From a bacterium (GTDB lineage: Bacteria; Cyanobacteriota; Vampirovibrionia; Gastranaerophilales; UBA9971): a DNA stretch of 43,679 nucleotides. Where the stretch lies: NCBI GenBank assembly GCA_037147175.1, contig JBAWVS010000001.1, positions 1-43,679 of the forward strand, read 5' to 3'. The first letter of the stretch is position 1; each line of letters begins with the position of its first letter. This document shows positions 9,367 to 18,776 of this stretch, in pieces. Position numbers and translations under genes: made by a program. Below the pieces are notes generated by a model. The model saw only the letters and a program-made list of their open reading frames with translations, was not told the DNA's origin and did not search any database.

Positions 9367-9697
9367 TTTTAATTTCTCCTTTTTTTGATTTTACTAAACT
9401 AAATTTTAACTTCTGAATATATAAATCATGTGAATAAAAAAAATTGACAGCAAAATTCATGCGAAATTTTTGATATTTCCGAAAATTCACTTGTGGTAAT
9501 GGCTTGGGTGCAATAACTTGCCTTAATACTTCTTAATATTTTAAAGATTTTAATCAGATAACCGATAAAAAAATAATATATTAAATTGATTAATATATTA
9601 TTCTGATTGTGCGAAAGCGGCATACTGTAGTAAAATAAATAATTATCATTTTGTTTAAATTCTTATTAAAGTTATATCTATAAATTTGGAGAATTAT
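9367..9697. other. Intergenic region upstream of clpC
   Basis: No gene is supported across about 330 bases. A perfect 13 bp inverted repeat, AATAATATATTAA / TTAATATATTATT with a 5-base spacer (9572-9602), lies about 95 bases before the clpC start and may be an operator or a terminator. A weak promoter candidate follows at about 9608-9636 (TTGTGC, 18 bases, TAAAAT). No CtsR-type heptad repeat or CIRCE element was seen. Confidence 0.45.
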
Positions 9698-12226
9698 ATG
9701 TTTGAACGTTTTACCGAAAAAGCAATCAAAGTAATCATGTTGGCTCAAGAAGAGGCACGCAGACTTGGTCATAATTTTGTTGGTACAGAACAAATACTGC
9801 TCGGACTCATTGGGGAAGGAACAGGGATAGCGGCAAAAACCCTTAAAGCTATGGGAGTTAACCTTAAAGACGCAAGAATAGAAGTGGAAAAAATTATAGG
9901 ACGAGGTTCAGGCTTTGTGGCTGTTGAAATACCCTTCACTCCCAGAGCAAAACGTGTACTGGAATTGTCATGGGATGAAGCAAGACAGCTCGGACATAAT
10001 TATATCGGAACAGAACATCTTCTTTTAGGTTTAATAAGAGAAGGCGAAGGGGTTGCGACAAGAATTCTTGAAAATCTTGGAGTTGACCTTAATAAAGTAA
10101 GAAGCAACGTAATTCGGATGCTCGGCGAAACAAGAACAGGAGCACCAACTTCTGCCACTGCAAGCGGAGGAAGAAGTAAAACTCCTACGGTTGACGAGTT
10201 CGGTACAAATCTTACACAGGCAGCGCAAGAACAGCGCCTTGATCCTGTTGTAGGAAGAGAAAAAGAAATCGAAAGATTAATTCAAATTTTAGGCCGCCGC
10301 ACAAAAAACAATCCTGTTTTAATAGGAGAACCCGGTGTCGGTAAAACAGCTATTGCCGAGGGTCTTGCTTTAAGGATTGTCAATAACGAAGTGCCTGAAT
10401 TTCTTGAAGATAAAAGAATTGTCCAGCTTGACATGGGGCTTTTGGTCGCCGGTACAAAATACAGGGGCGAATTTGAGGAAAGACTCAAGAAAATTATGGA
10501 TGAAATAAGAGGAGCAGGAAATGTAATCCTCATAATCGATGAAATGCATACATTAATCGGTGCAGGTGCGGCAGAAGGAGCTATTGACGCTGCAAATATT
10601 CTTAAACCTGTCCTTTCAAGAGGAGAATTACAGGTAATAGGTGCTACAACTCTTGATGAATACAGAAAACACGTCGAAAAAGATGCCGCACTTGAAAGAA
10701 GATTTCAGCCTATCTATATTGAACAGCCTTCAGTTGATGAAGCTATCGAGATTATAAAAGGTTTAAGAACAAAATATGAAGAGCATCACAAGCTTATAAT
10801 TTCTGACGCGGCAATAGACGCGGCTGTTAAGCTTTCAGACAGATATATTACAGATAGATTTCTTCCTGATAAAGCTATCGACCTTATTGACGAAGCAAGT
10901 TCAAGAGTCAGGCTTCAAGCAAGTTCGCTTCCTCCTGAAGGAAAAGAGATTGAAAAAGACCTTAAACAGGTTATCAAAAATAAAGAACAATCCATCAGAA
11001 ATCAGGAATTCGAGAAAGCAAGCCAGTTAAGAGATAAAGAAGCTGAACTTAAAGATAAAATCAGGGAAATTTCTCAAAAATGGAAAACCGAGCAGGAAGC
11101 TAATAAATCTGTGGTAACAGAAGAAGAAATCGCGATAATTATAAGCACATGGACAGGAGTTCCTGTTACAAAACTTACAGAAACAGAATCTGAAAGACTT
11201 CTTAAGCTTGAAGAGCTGCTTCATGATAGAGTTATCGGTCAACATTCTGCTGTTGTTGCTATTTCTAAGGCAATTAGGCGGGCTCGTGTCGGACTTAAGA
11301 GTCCGAACAGACCTGTTGGAAGTTTTGCTTTCTGCGGCCCAACGGGTGTTGGTAAAACAGAACTCGCAAAAGCTCTCGCAGAATCAGTTTTTGGTTCGGA
11401 AGATAACATAATAAGAATTGACATGTCGGAGTACATGGAAAAACATGCCGTAAGCAAACTTATAGGCTCTCCTCCGGGATATGTCGGTTATAATGAAGGC
11501 GGACAGCTCACTGAAGCAGTAAGAAAGAAACCTTACTCCTTGATATTATTCGATGAAATTGAAAAAGCCCACCCTGATGTGTTTAATATGCTTCTTCAAA
11601 TCCTTGATGACGGAAGACTTACCGATTCCAGAGGGCGTGTGGTTAACTTTAAAAATACAATTATAATTATGACAAGCAACGTTGGCGCTCGAAGCATGGA
11701 AAATCCGTCAAAATTAGGGTTTGCTGTTGCCGAAAATGAGGAACAGGACAGATATGAAAAAATGAAAGACACCGTAATGGAGGAGCTTAAAAAAGCTTTC
11801 CGTCCGGAATTCCTCAACAGGCTTGATGATATAATTGTCTTTGCGCATCTTACAAGACCGGAAATCAGACAAATCGTTGATATTATGCTTTCAGATCTTC
11901 TTAAAAGACTTACTGCTCAGGAAATCAAAGTCGAGGTGCTTGAGCAGACAAAAGATTATCTTGCAGAAGAAGGCTACAGCCAGACTTATGGTGCAAGACC
12001 TCTTAGAAGGCTTATCCAGAAAAAAATCGAAGATCCGATTGCAGAAGAAATTCTTACCGGATTGTACAAAGAAGGAGATGTCTTACAGGTGAAGCTCGAA
12101 GGCAAAAAAGTTGTTTTTGAAAAAATTCAGGGGCCTCCTCCTAAAAAAGACACACCTGAAACAGAAGAAAAAGAACTTCCGGCAACTCCTGAAGCTAAAT
12201 TGACGAAAGAACAGGAAGTAGAATAA
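9698..12226 (+). CDS. clpC: ATP-dependent Clp protease ATP-binding subunit ClpC
   Basis: ClpC is a class I Hsp100 AAA+ unfoldase that delivers proteins to ClpP, typically with adaptor proteins. The 842-aa product begins [12 protein letters not shown]. It has the double Clp-N domain (about 1-145), AAA-1 with Walker A GEPGVGKT (about 210-217) and Walker B ILIIDEMH, the UVR/middle domain ([17 protein letters not shown], about 437-455), and AAA-2 with GPTGVGKTE (about 546) and [11 protein letters not shown]. The C-terminal D2-small domain and an acidic tail rich in Glu, Lys and Pro complete it. The ATG at 9698 with GGAG (9688-9691) 6 bases upstream is the true start; an in-frame TTG at 9686 is discounted. 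It is followed after 20 bases by a small MshEN-like gene. Confidence 0.97.
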   Translation: MFERFTEKAIKVIMLAQEEARRLGHNFVGTEQILLGLIGEGTGIAAKTLKAMGVNLKDARIEVEKIIGRGSGFVAVEIPFTPRAKRVLELSWDEARQLGHNYIGTEHLLLGLIREGEGVATRILENLGVDLNKVRSNVIRMLGETRTGAPTSATASGGRSKTPTVDEFGTNLTQAAQEQRLDPVVGREKEIERLIQILGRRTKNNPVLIGEPGVGKTAIAEGLALRIVNNEVPEFLEDKRIVQLDMGLLVAGTKYRGEFEERLKKIMDEIRGAGNVILIIDEMHTLIGAGAAEGAIDAANILKPVLSRGELQVIGATTLDEYRKHVEKDAALERRFQPIYIEQPSVDEAIEIIKGLRTKYEEHHKLIISDAAIDAAVKLSDRYITDRFLPDKAIDLIDEASSRVRLQASSLPPEGKEIEKDLKQVIKNKEQSIRNQEFEKASQLRDKEAELKDKIREISQKWKTEQEANKSVVTEEEIAIIISTWTGVPVTKLTETESERLLKLEELLHDRVIGQHSAVVAISKAIRRARVGLKSPNRPVGSFAFCGPTGVGKTELAKALAESVFGSEDNIIRIDMSEYMEKHAVSKLIGSPPGYVGYNEGGQLTEAVRKKPYSLILFDEIEKAHPDVFNMLLQILDDGRLTDSRGRVVNFKNTIIIMTSNVGARSMENPSKLGFAVAENEEQDRYEKMKDTVMEELKKAFRPEFLNRLDDIIVFAHLTRPEIRQIVDIMLSDLLKRLTAQEIKVEVLEQTKDYLAEEGYSQTYGARPLRRLIQKKIEDPIAEEILTGLYKEGDVLQVKLEGKKVVFEKIQGPPPKKDTPETEEKELPATPEAKLTKEQEVE

Positions 12227-12246
12227 TTTGGTCGAAGGAATTAATT

Positions 12247-12534
12247 ATGCCTGATGAAGACCCTAATATCAAATTATTAAAAGAATTGATCCAAAATCCA
12301 AAAATTGGAGAAATTCTGCTGCACTATAAAAAAATCACTATTGAACAATTATGCGAAGGGCTTGAACAACAAAAACAAGTAAATCTTCCTATTGGACAAA
12401 TTTTAATACAAATGAATATTATCACCGAGAATGAGCTTATCGAGCTATTATCAATACAATCTAATATTGATAAGATAGTAACTGAAAGTTACAATGAACT
12501 CGAAAAGTTAAAAAATGAAAAATCAGATATATAA
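12247..12534 (+). CDS. Stand-alone MshEN/GspE-N-like domain protein
   Basis: The 95-aa product contains a double-helix pattern matching the MshEN (type II secretion ATPase N-terminal) domain: IGEILLHYKKITIEQLCEGL, then EQQKQVNLPIGQILI and NIITENELIELLSIQ (about residues 19-78). In characterised proteins this domain precedes a GspE/PilB ATPase and in some cases binds cyclic di-GMP; here no ATPase is attached. A short C-terminal helix follows. AAGGA upstream of the ATG supports the start. It is 20 bases after clpC and overlaps the next gene by 20 bases, so it probably shares the clpC transcript. A signalling or adaptor role is inference. Confidence 0.7.
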   Translation: MPDEDPNIKLLKELIQNPKIGEILLHYKKITIEQLCEGLEQQKQVNLPIGQILIQMNIITENELIELLSIQSNIDKIVTESYNELEKLKNEKSDI

Positions 12535-13432
12535 TAAGATTTTCTCCGTCTTTATTCTTTTATTTTCAGCGGTTGTCCTCTTTGCAAGTGTAATTGTGCT
12601 TATAAAATACTTTATTGTTACATTATCAGGCTTACATGACCCCGTTTTTAAATTAGTAAAAAGTATTTTGAGTGAAGAAAATACAAAAAAAGACCTGATT
12701 CCTCAGATTATTGTTATTTTTAAGCTTATTTCGCTAATAATTTCAGGCGGACTTATTCTTGTAATTTATTCAACTCTTTCAACGGTTTTTAGCTGCATTT
12801 TTTACAAATTTTGCAGTCGAAAACATAAAACAATCAATCATCCTTTAGAATTTTCTATCATAAAAGGGATAAAATGGAATTTTTACAGGCTTTTTCTTGT
12901 ATTGATGCCGCCTTTTTTAGTCAAAGCAATAGCCACAGTTTTATTAGCTGCTTCAATTTTATTATTTAACTTTTTACTTAAAATTGTCGCCATAAGTGTT
13001 AGCCTTACTGCTTTTATAATGAGTTTCATTTCTTTTGGCCTGATGTTTTTGTTTATGTTGTCATTAATTGTTTCTTTCTGGCAGATTTTTTCAACTCTTT
13101 TTGGCACGGAAATAGCTGTCAGTGAACCTAGATTAAAAAATAAAACTATTGAAAAACGCTCTAAAAAGCTGATTTTAGCTAATCATTATAATATTTTGCT
13201 TTGTATAAGTTATTTTATGATTAATTTAATTATAATTTTTCAGATAAAATATGCCTTAACAACAGATTTTTTGATTAATTCCTTAAATCAAAAGGTTTTT
13301 AATCAGGTTATAATATTTAATTTGCTTTGTATACTTGTTTTTGAGTATTTCAAAACCTCAGGATATGTAAATTCATTAATAGAATATAATCATAAAATAT
13401 CAAAATGCCCTATAAAAGTGATTACATCTTAA
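12515..13432 (+). CDS. Multi-pass integral membrane protein, function unknown
   Basis: The 305-aa product is very hydrophobic with about seven predicted membrane helices: near residues 8-30, 65-90, 125-150, 150-175, 175-195, 225-245 and 255-280. Short basic loops such as KHKT and RLKNKTIEKRSKK separate them. There is no signal peptide separate from the first helix and no recognisable catalytic motif. The start overlaps the preceding MshEN-like gene by 20 bases, suggesting translational coupling, and no strong ribosome-binding site is seen. With its partner it may form a membrane-associated unit downstream of clpC. The gene ends close to a convergent neighbour. Family not recognised. Confidence 0.75.
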   Translation: MKNQIYNKIFSVFILLFSAVVLFASVIVLIKYFIVTLSGLHDPVFKLVKSILSEENTKKDLIPQIIVIFKLISLIISGGLILVIYSTLSTVFSCIFYKFCSRKHKTINHPLEFSIIKGIKWNFYRLFLVLMPPFLVKAIATVLLAASILLFNFLLKIVAISVSLTAFIMSFISFGLMFLFMLSLIVSFWQIFSTLFGTEIAVSEPRLKNKTIEKRSKKLILANHYNILLCISYFMINLIIIFQIKYALTTDFLINSLNQKVFNQVIIFNLLCILVFEYFKTSGYVNSLIEYNHKISKCPIKVITS

Positions 13433-13439
13433 AAATTTG

Positions 13440-14462
13440 TTAGGTTTTCGCTGTTGTATAACTGTTTAAAAGTTCACTGTAACGTTTTCTTTCTTTTATA
13501 TTTATATTATAGCTATTAATATTTGCCTTTTGCTCCTGAGTTGTGCTTTCAAACGGAATCAAACTTTGTAAAGAAAGTTTATTTTTAATTATAACTTTAT
13601 CATCTCTACGAAACATCATTATTAGATTGTGAGGATCATGCGTTAGTGCATAGTTATAGTCTGGATGACCAGGCATACGGACTTTATCAAAATATTTAAG
13701 TTCTTCTTGAAAAGCAGTAAAAATTGAATCAAGCGATTTTAGATTTTTAGATTTTTTCATTTTATTAATTAATTCGTCAGGTTCAGTACCAAATAAAGTT
13801 TTGATCTTTGTTGCAGCGCTGCGGGCAAATTCAGCATTTCCACCTTTACAAATTTGCAACTCATTTGATAATCCCAAAAGATACATACATTTTAATTGTT
13901 TGGAATAGAATTGATCAGCTTCAGGAGAACCACTTTCAAGAGGTCTTTTTTCATATTTAATTTCTTCAAGAGTTATTTTGCGTAAATTATTATAAAAATC
14001 TCTTACGTCTTGATTTATATATTTTTTGGCTTCGGCAAGTAGTAAATTTCTCGCCTCTTGCCCATTTTTTATTCTATCTTCGGTATTTTGTAAATTAGCT
14101 TTAATAGAGTTAATTTCTCTTTCTTCAGCAGACTTAATTCTTGAAGGACTTTCTTGACTTTCCTGAACAATCGGTTTAATTTCTTTTACAACCTGTTTTA
14201 TTTCTTTGTTAGCAGCTTTTGAAGTTCTATGGTTTTTGTAAAAATAAATAACCCCGCTTATTAAAGCTAAAGCTCCTGCTCCTATAGCAAGTAACTTGTT
14301 ATAGGCTTTTTCGGGTTTTTCCTCAACGGGTTTATTCTTAGAAAAACTTACAGTGTCTTTTATTTGAGTTTCAACAGGCGTGGATTTCTGCAAATTTACA
14401 GGCTTATTTAAAGAACTTTGTGCAAGTATATTTTTATTTAAAGAATTAGGATTTACAGACAT
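13440..14462 (-). CDS. Single-pass membrane-anchored coiled-coil protein, function unknown
   Basis: The 340-aa product has a polar, Asn/Ser/Pro-rich N-terminus of about 50 residues containing DTVSFSKNKP. One membrane helix follows (LLAIGAGALALISGVIYFY, about 53-71), then a long charged, mostly helical region (about 80-200) that could be coiled coil, and a mixed C-terminal part with two tyrosine-rich stretches. There is no cleavable signal, so the protein is likely anchored with the bulk on one side of the membrane. The N-terminal phrase resembles ones I associate with unrecognised proteins of low-GC Vampirovibrionia, but that is impression rather than proof. It converges with the membrane protein upstream and precedes fumarase on the plus coordinate. 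Confidence 0.75.
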   Translation of the reverse strand: MSVNPNSLNKNILAQSSLNKPVNLQKSTPVETQIKDTVSFSKNKPVEEKPEKAYNKLLAIGAGALALISGVIYFYKNHRTSKAANKEIKQVVKEIKPIVQESQESPSRIKSAEEREINSIKANLQNTEDRIKNGQEARNLLLAEAKKYINQDVRDFYNNLRKITLEEIKYEKRPLESGSPEADQFYSKQLKCMYLLGLSNELQICKGGNAEFARSAATKIKTLFGTEPDELINKMKKSKNLKSLDSIFTAFQEELKYFDKVRMPGHPDYNYALTHDPHNLIMMFRRDDKVIIKNKLSLQSLIPFESTTQEQKANINSYNINIKERKRYSELLNSYTTAKT

Positions 14463-14523
14463 AGTTTTTTATTCCATGTTTTCTTATATATATTTAAAAA
14501 CAGGAATATTAAAAAAATTGTTA

Positions 14524-15987
14524 TTACAACTTAAAAATATTATTTCCATCACTGTCTATGGCTACAGTTACAGGAAAATTTTCTATTTTAAGCTTATAAA
14601 TAGCCTCTGCTCCAAGTTCAGGGTAGGCAATAACTTCGGCTTCTTTAATTTTGCTTGCAAGAAGACAGGCCGTTCCACCTGTTGTAATAAAATAAACCCC
14701 TTTATTCTTCTTTATGGATTCAATCACTTCTTCGTTTCTTTTTCCCTTGCCGATTGACCCTATAAGACCTCTATCCATTAAAGCTGGAGTGTATTTATCC
14801 ATTCTGGCAGCAGTTGTAGGGCCTGCCGGACCTATAATTTCGTTTTCTATCGGGGGGCAGGGGCCTACATAATAAATTATTTTATTTTTTATATCAAAAG
14901 GCAATTCTTGACCATTATTAATAGTTTCAATCATTTTTTGATGTGCCGCATCTCTTGCCGTATAGATATAACCGTTTATAGAAACCCTATCACCTGCTTT
15001 TAAGAGTTTTATTTCTTCAAAATCATCTACCTGCACTTTATTAATATTTTCTTCGACATTGGAAGTTTGTCCAAATTCGTAGTCAGGCTGAAATTTATAT
15101 TTAACTTCATCCTCAAAAACCTCGGCAAAAGCGTAACGCGAAGCATGACAGCTAAAATTTAGAGCCACCGGAAGTGCTGCAATATGGGTAGGATAGCTTA
15201 AGATGTTTACACCAAAGACTGTTGTATCTCCGCCAAATCCACTTGCCCCTATTTTAAGCTCATTTGACATTTTTAAAATTTTAAGTTCCATCTGCGAAAC
15301 TTTATCATCTGACAGCTCAAGTTCTTCTTCTGATTTTACAGGTTGCAAAAGGGCTTTTTTAGACAAAAAAGTTGCATAATCCATAGTTCCGCCTATTCCG
15401 ATTCCCAGTCTAACAGGCGGACAGGTATTTCTGGCCGAATTTTTAACGGCTTCCACCGCAAAATTTATAATTTCATCGGCTCCGGCAAAAGGTTTAAGCA
15501 TTTTAATAACACCCATGTTTTCACTACCGCAGCCCTTAATTACCAGTGAAAGTTTAATGGTATTTCCCGGAATTATTTTTGTATGAATTACGGCAGGAGC
15601 ATTTGTATTTGTATTAGTTCTTTCAAAGACAGGGTCTTGAACTATAGAATACCTGAATTTGTTTTTTGTGTAAGCTTTTTCAATCCCGAGATTTATCGCA
15701 TCTTCGAAATTGCCGCCATCCAGATGAACATTTTGACCAATTTCGGCAAAAACAACCACAAAGCCGGTATCCTGACAAATAGGTCTTTTAATTTCAGAAG
15801 CTATTTTCATGTTTTCAAGTATTTGCCACAGAACATTTTTTGATTCTGTAAAACTTTCTTTTTTATAAGCATTATAAAGTTGTTTATATACATCCTGAGA
15901 TACATATAAATTGGCGTGTTTACATAATTTTGAAACTATTTCCGTTATTTTTTCAGTGTTTATAAAACTAATATCCCTGCTCATCAA
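14524..15987 (-). CDS. Class I fumarate hydratase (alpha and beta domains fused)
   Basis: The enzyme interconverts fumarate and L-malate using an oxygen-sensitive 4Fe-4S cluster. The 487-aa chain joins the TtdA-like alpha domain (about 1-290) to the TtdB-like beta domain (about 300-487). Cluster-ligand cysteines are visible in RPICQDTGF (Cys71), GCGSENMG and NTCPPVRLGIGIGG. Other signatures are ASGFGGDTTVFGV in the alpha domain, and GPAGPTTAARMD, GLIGSIGKG and TTGGTACLLA in the beta domain. L(+)-tartrate dehydratase has the same layout as two subunits; the fused form and overall pattern favour fumarase. The start may be Met1 or Met2, which are adjacent. No partner TCA gene is nearby. Such an enzyme fits an anaerobic or microaerobic host. 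Confidence 0.93.
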   Translation of the reverse strand: MMSRDISFINTEKITEIVSKLCKHANLYVSQDVYKQLYNAYKKESFTESKNVLWQILENMKIASEIKRPICQDTGFVVVFAEIGQNVHLDGGNFEDAINLGIEKAYTKNKFRYSIVQDPVFERTNTNTNAPAVIHTKIIPGNTIKLSLVIKGCGSENMGVIKMLKPFAGADEIINFAVEAVKNSARNTCPPVRLGIGIGGTMDYATFLSKKALLQPVKSEEELELSDDKVSQMELKILKMSNELKIGASGFGGDTTVFGVNILSYPTHIAALPVALNFSCHASRYAFAEVFEDEVKYKFQPDYEFGQTSNVEENINKVQVDDFEEIKLLKAGDRVSINGYIYTARDAAHQKMIETINNGQELPFDIKNKIIYYVGPCPPIENEIIGPAGPTTAARMDKYTPALMDRGLIGSIGKGKRNEEVIESIKKNKGVYFITTGGTACLLASKIKEAEVIAYPELGAEAIYKLKIENFPVTVAIDSDGNNIFKL

Positions 15988-16103
15988 AAAATCTTTTTTT
16001 ATTCTCTACCTACTACCAAACAACTAAGAACTTTATGATATCATTTTATTGTTAGGAAAGTAAATTAAAAAAGTTTGTATAAAAATAAGGTTTCAATGTA
16101 AAA

Positions 16104-16700
16104 ATGGCTGTACTCAAGGTTATAACTTACGGGAATAATATTTTAAGAACTCCTTCGAAAGAAGTGCTTAAAATATCAGCAAAAATTCAAAAACTTGTAG
16201 ATGACATGTTTGACACAATGTATGCAAATAACGGTGTAGGGCTTGCTGCGCCCCAGGTGGGTTTTAATTACAAAATTTTTGTGATTGATGATTCGGGAGA
16301 AGAAGAAATACCAAGACCAAAAGTTTTTATAAATCCGAGAATTGTTAAAAAAGACGGAGCGGTAAACAGCTATGAAGGTTGTTTAAGTTTTCCCGAGGTT
16401 TATATAAATGTTAGGCGTTGCGAAAATATTGTTATCAAGGCAAAGGATATAAAGGGAAGACCATTTACTGTTGAAGCAAAAGGCGGTTCTCTTTTAGCAA
16501 GGGCTATTCAGCATGAAAATGATCATCTCGAAGGAAATCTTTTTATAGATCACACCAGAAATAGGTTTGAAACAGAAAATATACTTCAAGAAAAAGGTCT
16601 TCCTTCGATAGAAGCGGAAAAACTTCTTGACGAACAGGAACTTGAAGAAAAAATTCAGAAACATGAAGCCGAAAATACTCCGGTTCCTGATTTAACGTGA
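16104..16700 (+). CDS. def: Peptide deformylase
   Basis: This metalloenzyme removes the N-formyl group from nascent proteins. All three motifs are present: GVGLAAPQVG (about 44-53), EGCLSFPEV (91-99, metal ligand Cys93) and the QHENDHLEG helix with ligands His137 and His141 and catalytic Glu138. At 198 aa it is slightly longer than many relatives because of an acidic, Glu-rich C-terminal tail beyond residue 155. The ribosome-binding site is weak (AAGG at 16087-16090). It precedes fmt by 25 bases on the same strand, the common def-fmt pairing, so the formylation and deformylation enzymes are likely co-expressed. Confidence 0.97.
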   Translation: MAVLKVITYGNNILRTPSKEVLKISAKIQKLVDDMFDTMYANNGVGLAAPQVGFNYKIFVIDDSGEEEIPRPKVFINPRIVKKDGAVNSYEGCLSFPEVYINVRRCENIVIKAKDIKGRPFTVEAKGGSLLARAIQHENDHLEGNLFIDHTRNRFETENILQEKGLPSIEAEKLLDEQELEEKIQKHEAENTPVPDLT

Positions 16701-16725
16701 TAAAAATTCATTGTAGTGGAGCAAA

Positions 16726-17724
16726 ATGAAAATAATATTTTTTGGAACCCCACAAATAGCTGTTCCATCTCTTAAATATTTGATAAAAACCTCTGATATA
16801 GAAGTTATTGCTGCAATTACGCAACCTGATAAACCTTGTGGAAGAGGAAAATGTATTTCTTCTTCCCCTATAAAGCTTGTTGCTCTCGAAAAGAATATTC
16901 CTGTATATCAGCCAACATCAATAAGAAAAGATGCAGAGTTAATAAAAACACTTAAAGAACTTGAGCCTGACTTTTTTATAACTTTTGCTTTCGGGCAGAT
17001 TTTAAGTCAAGAGCTTCTTGATATCCCGAAATTTGGTACAATTAACCTGCATGCATCGCTTTTGCCTAAATACAGAGGTGCAAACCCCATACAAGCACCT
17101 ATTATAAACGGTGATAACTATACAGGAATAACTACAATGCTTACAGAAATAGGTGTTGATACTGGACCTATCGTGCTTCAAAAGGTTATAGAAATCACAG
17201 AAAATATGGATGCTGTTGAATTAACGGAAATAATTTCCAGGTTAAGTCCTGAGTTGATTTATGAAAGCATTGTAGGTTTGTATAATGAAAAAATCAAAAC
17301 AGTTTCTCAAAAAGATGAAGAATCAACACATGCTCCAAAAGTTATAAAAGATGATGGCATTATTAATTGGAGTGAATCAGCAGTTCAAATTCACAATAAA
17401 GTAAGGGGATTAAAGCCATGGCCGTCTTGTTTTACATACATAAACAAGACTTGTATAAAAATTACAGAAACACGGCTTTGTGAGGAAAAAAATACAGAAG
17501 GAAGCTTTGGGGAAATTGTTGGCAAAACAGGAAAGGGCATTAATGTAATTACAGGAGCAGGTATACTTACTATCACAAAGGTTCAGCCTGCCTGCAAAAA
17601 GGAAATGGATGTTTTGAACTGGTATAATGGTGCAAGAATTGAAAAAGGAGCTTGTTTTAGATCCTTCTGCGAATCAGAAGCCGAATGTGCTTACGAAACT
17701 TCTTGTGAAATTTTTGAGAAATAA
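16726..17724 (+). CDS. fmt: Methionyl-tRNA formyltransferase
   Basis: Fmt transfers a formyl group from 10-formyl-tetrahydrofolate to Met-tRNAfMet. The 332-aa product has the N-terminal nucleotide-like motif IIFFGTPQIAVPSL, the family signature NLHASLLPKYRGANPIQAPI (about 105-124, with Asn and His of the active site) and the DTGPIVLQ motif. The OB-like C-terminal domain begins about residue 205 (INWSESAVQIHNKVRGLKPWP). The last 30 residues are unusually cysteine-rich (four Cys in about 20 residues: ACFRSFCESEAECAYETSC), which I do not know from typical Fmt. The start is supported by GTGGAG about 6 bases upstream. Confidence 0.96.
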   Translation: MKIIFFGTPQIAVPSLKYLIKTSDIEVIAAITQPDKPCGRGKCISSSPIKLVALEKNIPVYQPTSIRKDAELIKTLKELEPDFFITFAFGQILSQELLDIPKFGTINLHASLLPKYRGANPIQAPIINGDNYTGITTMLTEIGVDTGPIVLQKVIEITENMDAVELTEIISRLSPELIYESIVGLYNEKIKTVSQKDEESTHAPKVIKDDGIINWSESAVQIHNKVRGLKPWPSCFTYINKTCIKITETRLCEEKNTEGSFGEIVGKTGKGINVITGAGILTITKVQPACKKEMDVLNWYNGARIEKGACFRSFCESEAECAYETSCEIFEK

Positions 17725-17737
17725 AAAAGATTGAGGA

Positions 17738-17766
17738 TTGAAAAAACTTCTTCATCGGAATACTAT
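17738..17766 (+). promoter_or_regulatory. Promoter of tRNA-Pro
   Basis: TTGAAA (17738-17743), a 17-base spacer and TACTAT (17761-17766) sit just upstream of the tRNA, placing the transcript start about 24 bases before the mature 5' end. The promoter lies on the chromosomal side of the element, so the tRNA stays expressed after integration. Confidence 0.6.
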
Positions 17767-17796
17767 TAGTAAAAGTTTGAAAATTTTATAAAAAAT

Positions 17797-17870
<74 letters not shown>

Positions 17871-17987
17871 TTCTTTTTTTAACTGCATTTCAGCAATAGC
17901 AAAGATTTTAAGATAATTTTCATGCCTGAAATCAATTTTGATATATTTATATAAATTTAAATTATTTTTATATATTTTGATGTATTG

Positions 17988-18009
17988 TTGCAACAAAATT
18001 GCAACAAAA
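17988..18009. repeat. Left arm-type repeat of the tRNA-Pro element
   Basis: Two tandem copies of TTGCAACAAAA occupy 17988-17998 and 17999-18009. The 18-base string TGCAACAAAATTGCAACA (17989-18006) recurs exactly at 27951-27968. Each copy lies roughly 110 bases inside an attachment core, the usual place for arm sites bound by the N-terminal domain of a tyrosine integrase. Confidence 0.6.
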
Positions 18010-18017
18010 TAAATTGC

Positions 18018-18233
18018 TTAATTTTCAGATTGTTTCTGCTTTATTCGTTCAATTATGTTTTTTAATTCATCATCATGAAAGACTTGATGAATTAATTCAT
18101 TTACGGACAAATCAAGGTCTTTAGCGTAGCCATTTAAAAGCTCTCTATCTTTAATGTAAATAGTAGCTTTTGTTGTGGTTTTTCCTGTTTTGGGTCTTCC
18201 TGAACCTTCTCTTGTTCCGCCACGATGAGACAT
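18018..18233 (-). CDS. Small ribbon-helix-helix-like regulator
   Basis: The 71-aa product begins MSHRGGTREGSGRPKTGK, a glycine/basic N-terminal motif seen in small plasmid and phage regulators. A beta strand KATIYIKDRE and two helices (LLNGYAKDLDLSVNELIHQV, then LKNIIERIKQK) follow, the order expected for a ribbon-helix-helix DNA-binding fold. A GGAG ribosome-binding site lies about 10 bases upstream of the ATG. No toxin partner is adjacent, so an antitoxin role is not supported. It lies next to the left arm repeats and may regulate the element or its excision; that is inference from position. Confidence 0.65.
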   Translation of the reverse strand: MSHRGGTREGSGRPKTGKTTTKATIYIKDRELLNGYAKDLDLSVNELIHQVFHDDELKNIIERIKQKQSEN

Positions 18234-18363
18234 ATTAATTAATTCTCCTAATATTTAAAATCATTTTAGCATTTACTTTAAGAAAAGGATAATGGTTGTA
18301 AATAATCGGCTATACCCCGCCCCTTCAAGATAAACGGGTATTCTTTATTTTTACATAAGGCGG

Positions 18364-18385
18364 AAACCCTTTAAACAGAGGGTTT
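18364..18385. terminator. Hairpin downstream of the XRE gene
   Basis: AAACCCT (18364-18370) and AGGGTTT (18379-18385) form a 7 bp stem with an 8-base loop, just after the stop of the XRE regulator on the minus strand. There is no clear T-run, so terminator activity is uncertain. Confidence 0.35.
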
Positions 18386-18403
18386 TCAGGCATGATTTTT
18401 GTT

Positions 18404-18613
18404 TTAAAAGCCTTTGAAAAAATCTTCTAAAGAAATTTCTAGTGCTTCAGTTATTTTATAAAGAGTAGCAACTTTAAGTTCACTTTTAGCACTTTCTATT
18501 TCGCTTAGTGTGCTTTTGCTAATTTCGCTAAAATAAGCTAATTTTTCAAGAGTTAAACCTTGCTTTGTTCTTAGTTCTATTATTCTATTAGCGATTTTTT
18601 CGTTTAAATTCAT
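18404..18613 (-). CDS. XRE-family helix-turn-helix repressor
   Basis: The 69-aa product is essentially one HTH_3 domain: IANRIIELRTKQGLTLEKLA, then the recognition region YFSEISKSTLSEIESAK (about 27-43), followed by the closing helices LKVATLYKITEALEISLEDFF. It is the size of small phage/plasmid Cro- or repressor-like regulators. It is transcribed divergently from the cargo operon; the shared 160-base region contains the 14 bp palindrome TTCGGTCGACCGAA beside a TACAAT box. That geometry suggests it represses its own transcription and/or that of the cargo operon. Confidence 0.88.
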   Translation of the reverse strand: MNLNEKIANRIIELRTKQGLTLEKLAYFSEISKSTLSEIESAKSELKVATLYKITEALEISLEDFFKGF

Positions 18614-18660
18614 TATTAATTCCGCATTTATGATGTGTTTATAATAATGAATTTTCTTGC

Positions 18661-18682
18661 TACAATGGTTCGGTCGACCGAA
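18661..18682. promoter_or_regulatory. Operator-like 14 bp palindrome with adjacent -10 box
   Basis: TTCGGTCGACCGAA (18669-18682) is a perfect palindrome, strikingly GC-rich for its surroundings. A TACAAT -10-like box for the plus strand lies at 18661-18666, with a poor -35. It sits between the divergent XRE gene and the WG-repeat gene and is the best candidate operator for the XRE protein. Confidence 0.5.
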
Positions 18683-18776
18683 TAACGAAGAATAATATTT
18701 GTCATTTTAATTGAATGTATATTTATATTATAGTTGTATAAATAAATTTAAGAAAATATAGTGAGAGTTGTTTATT

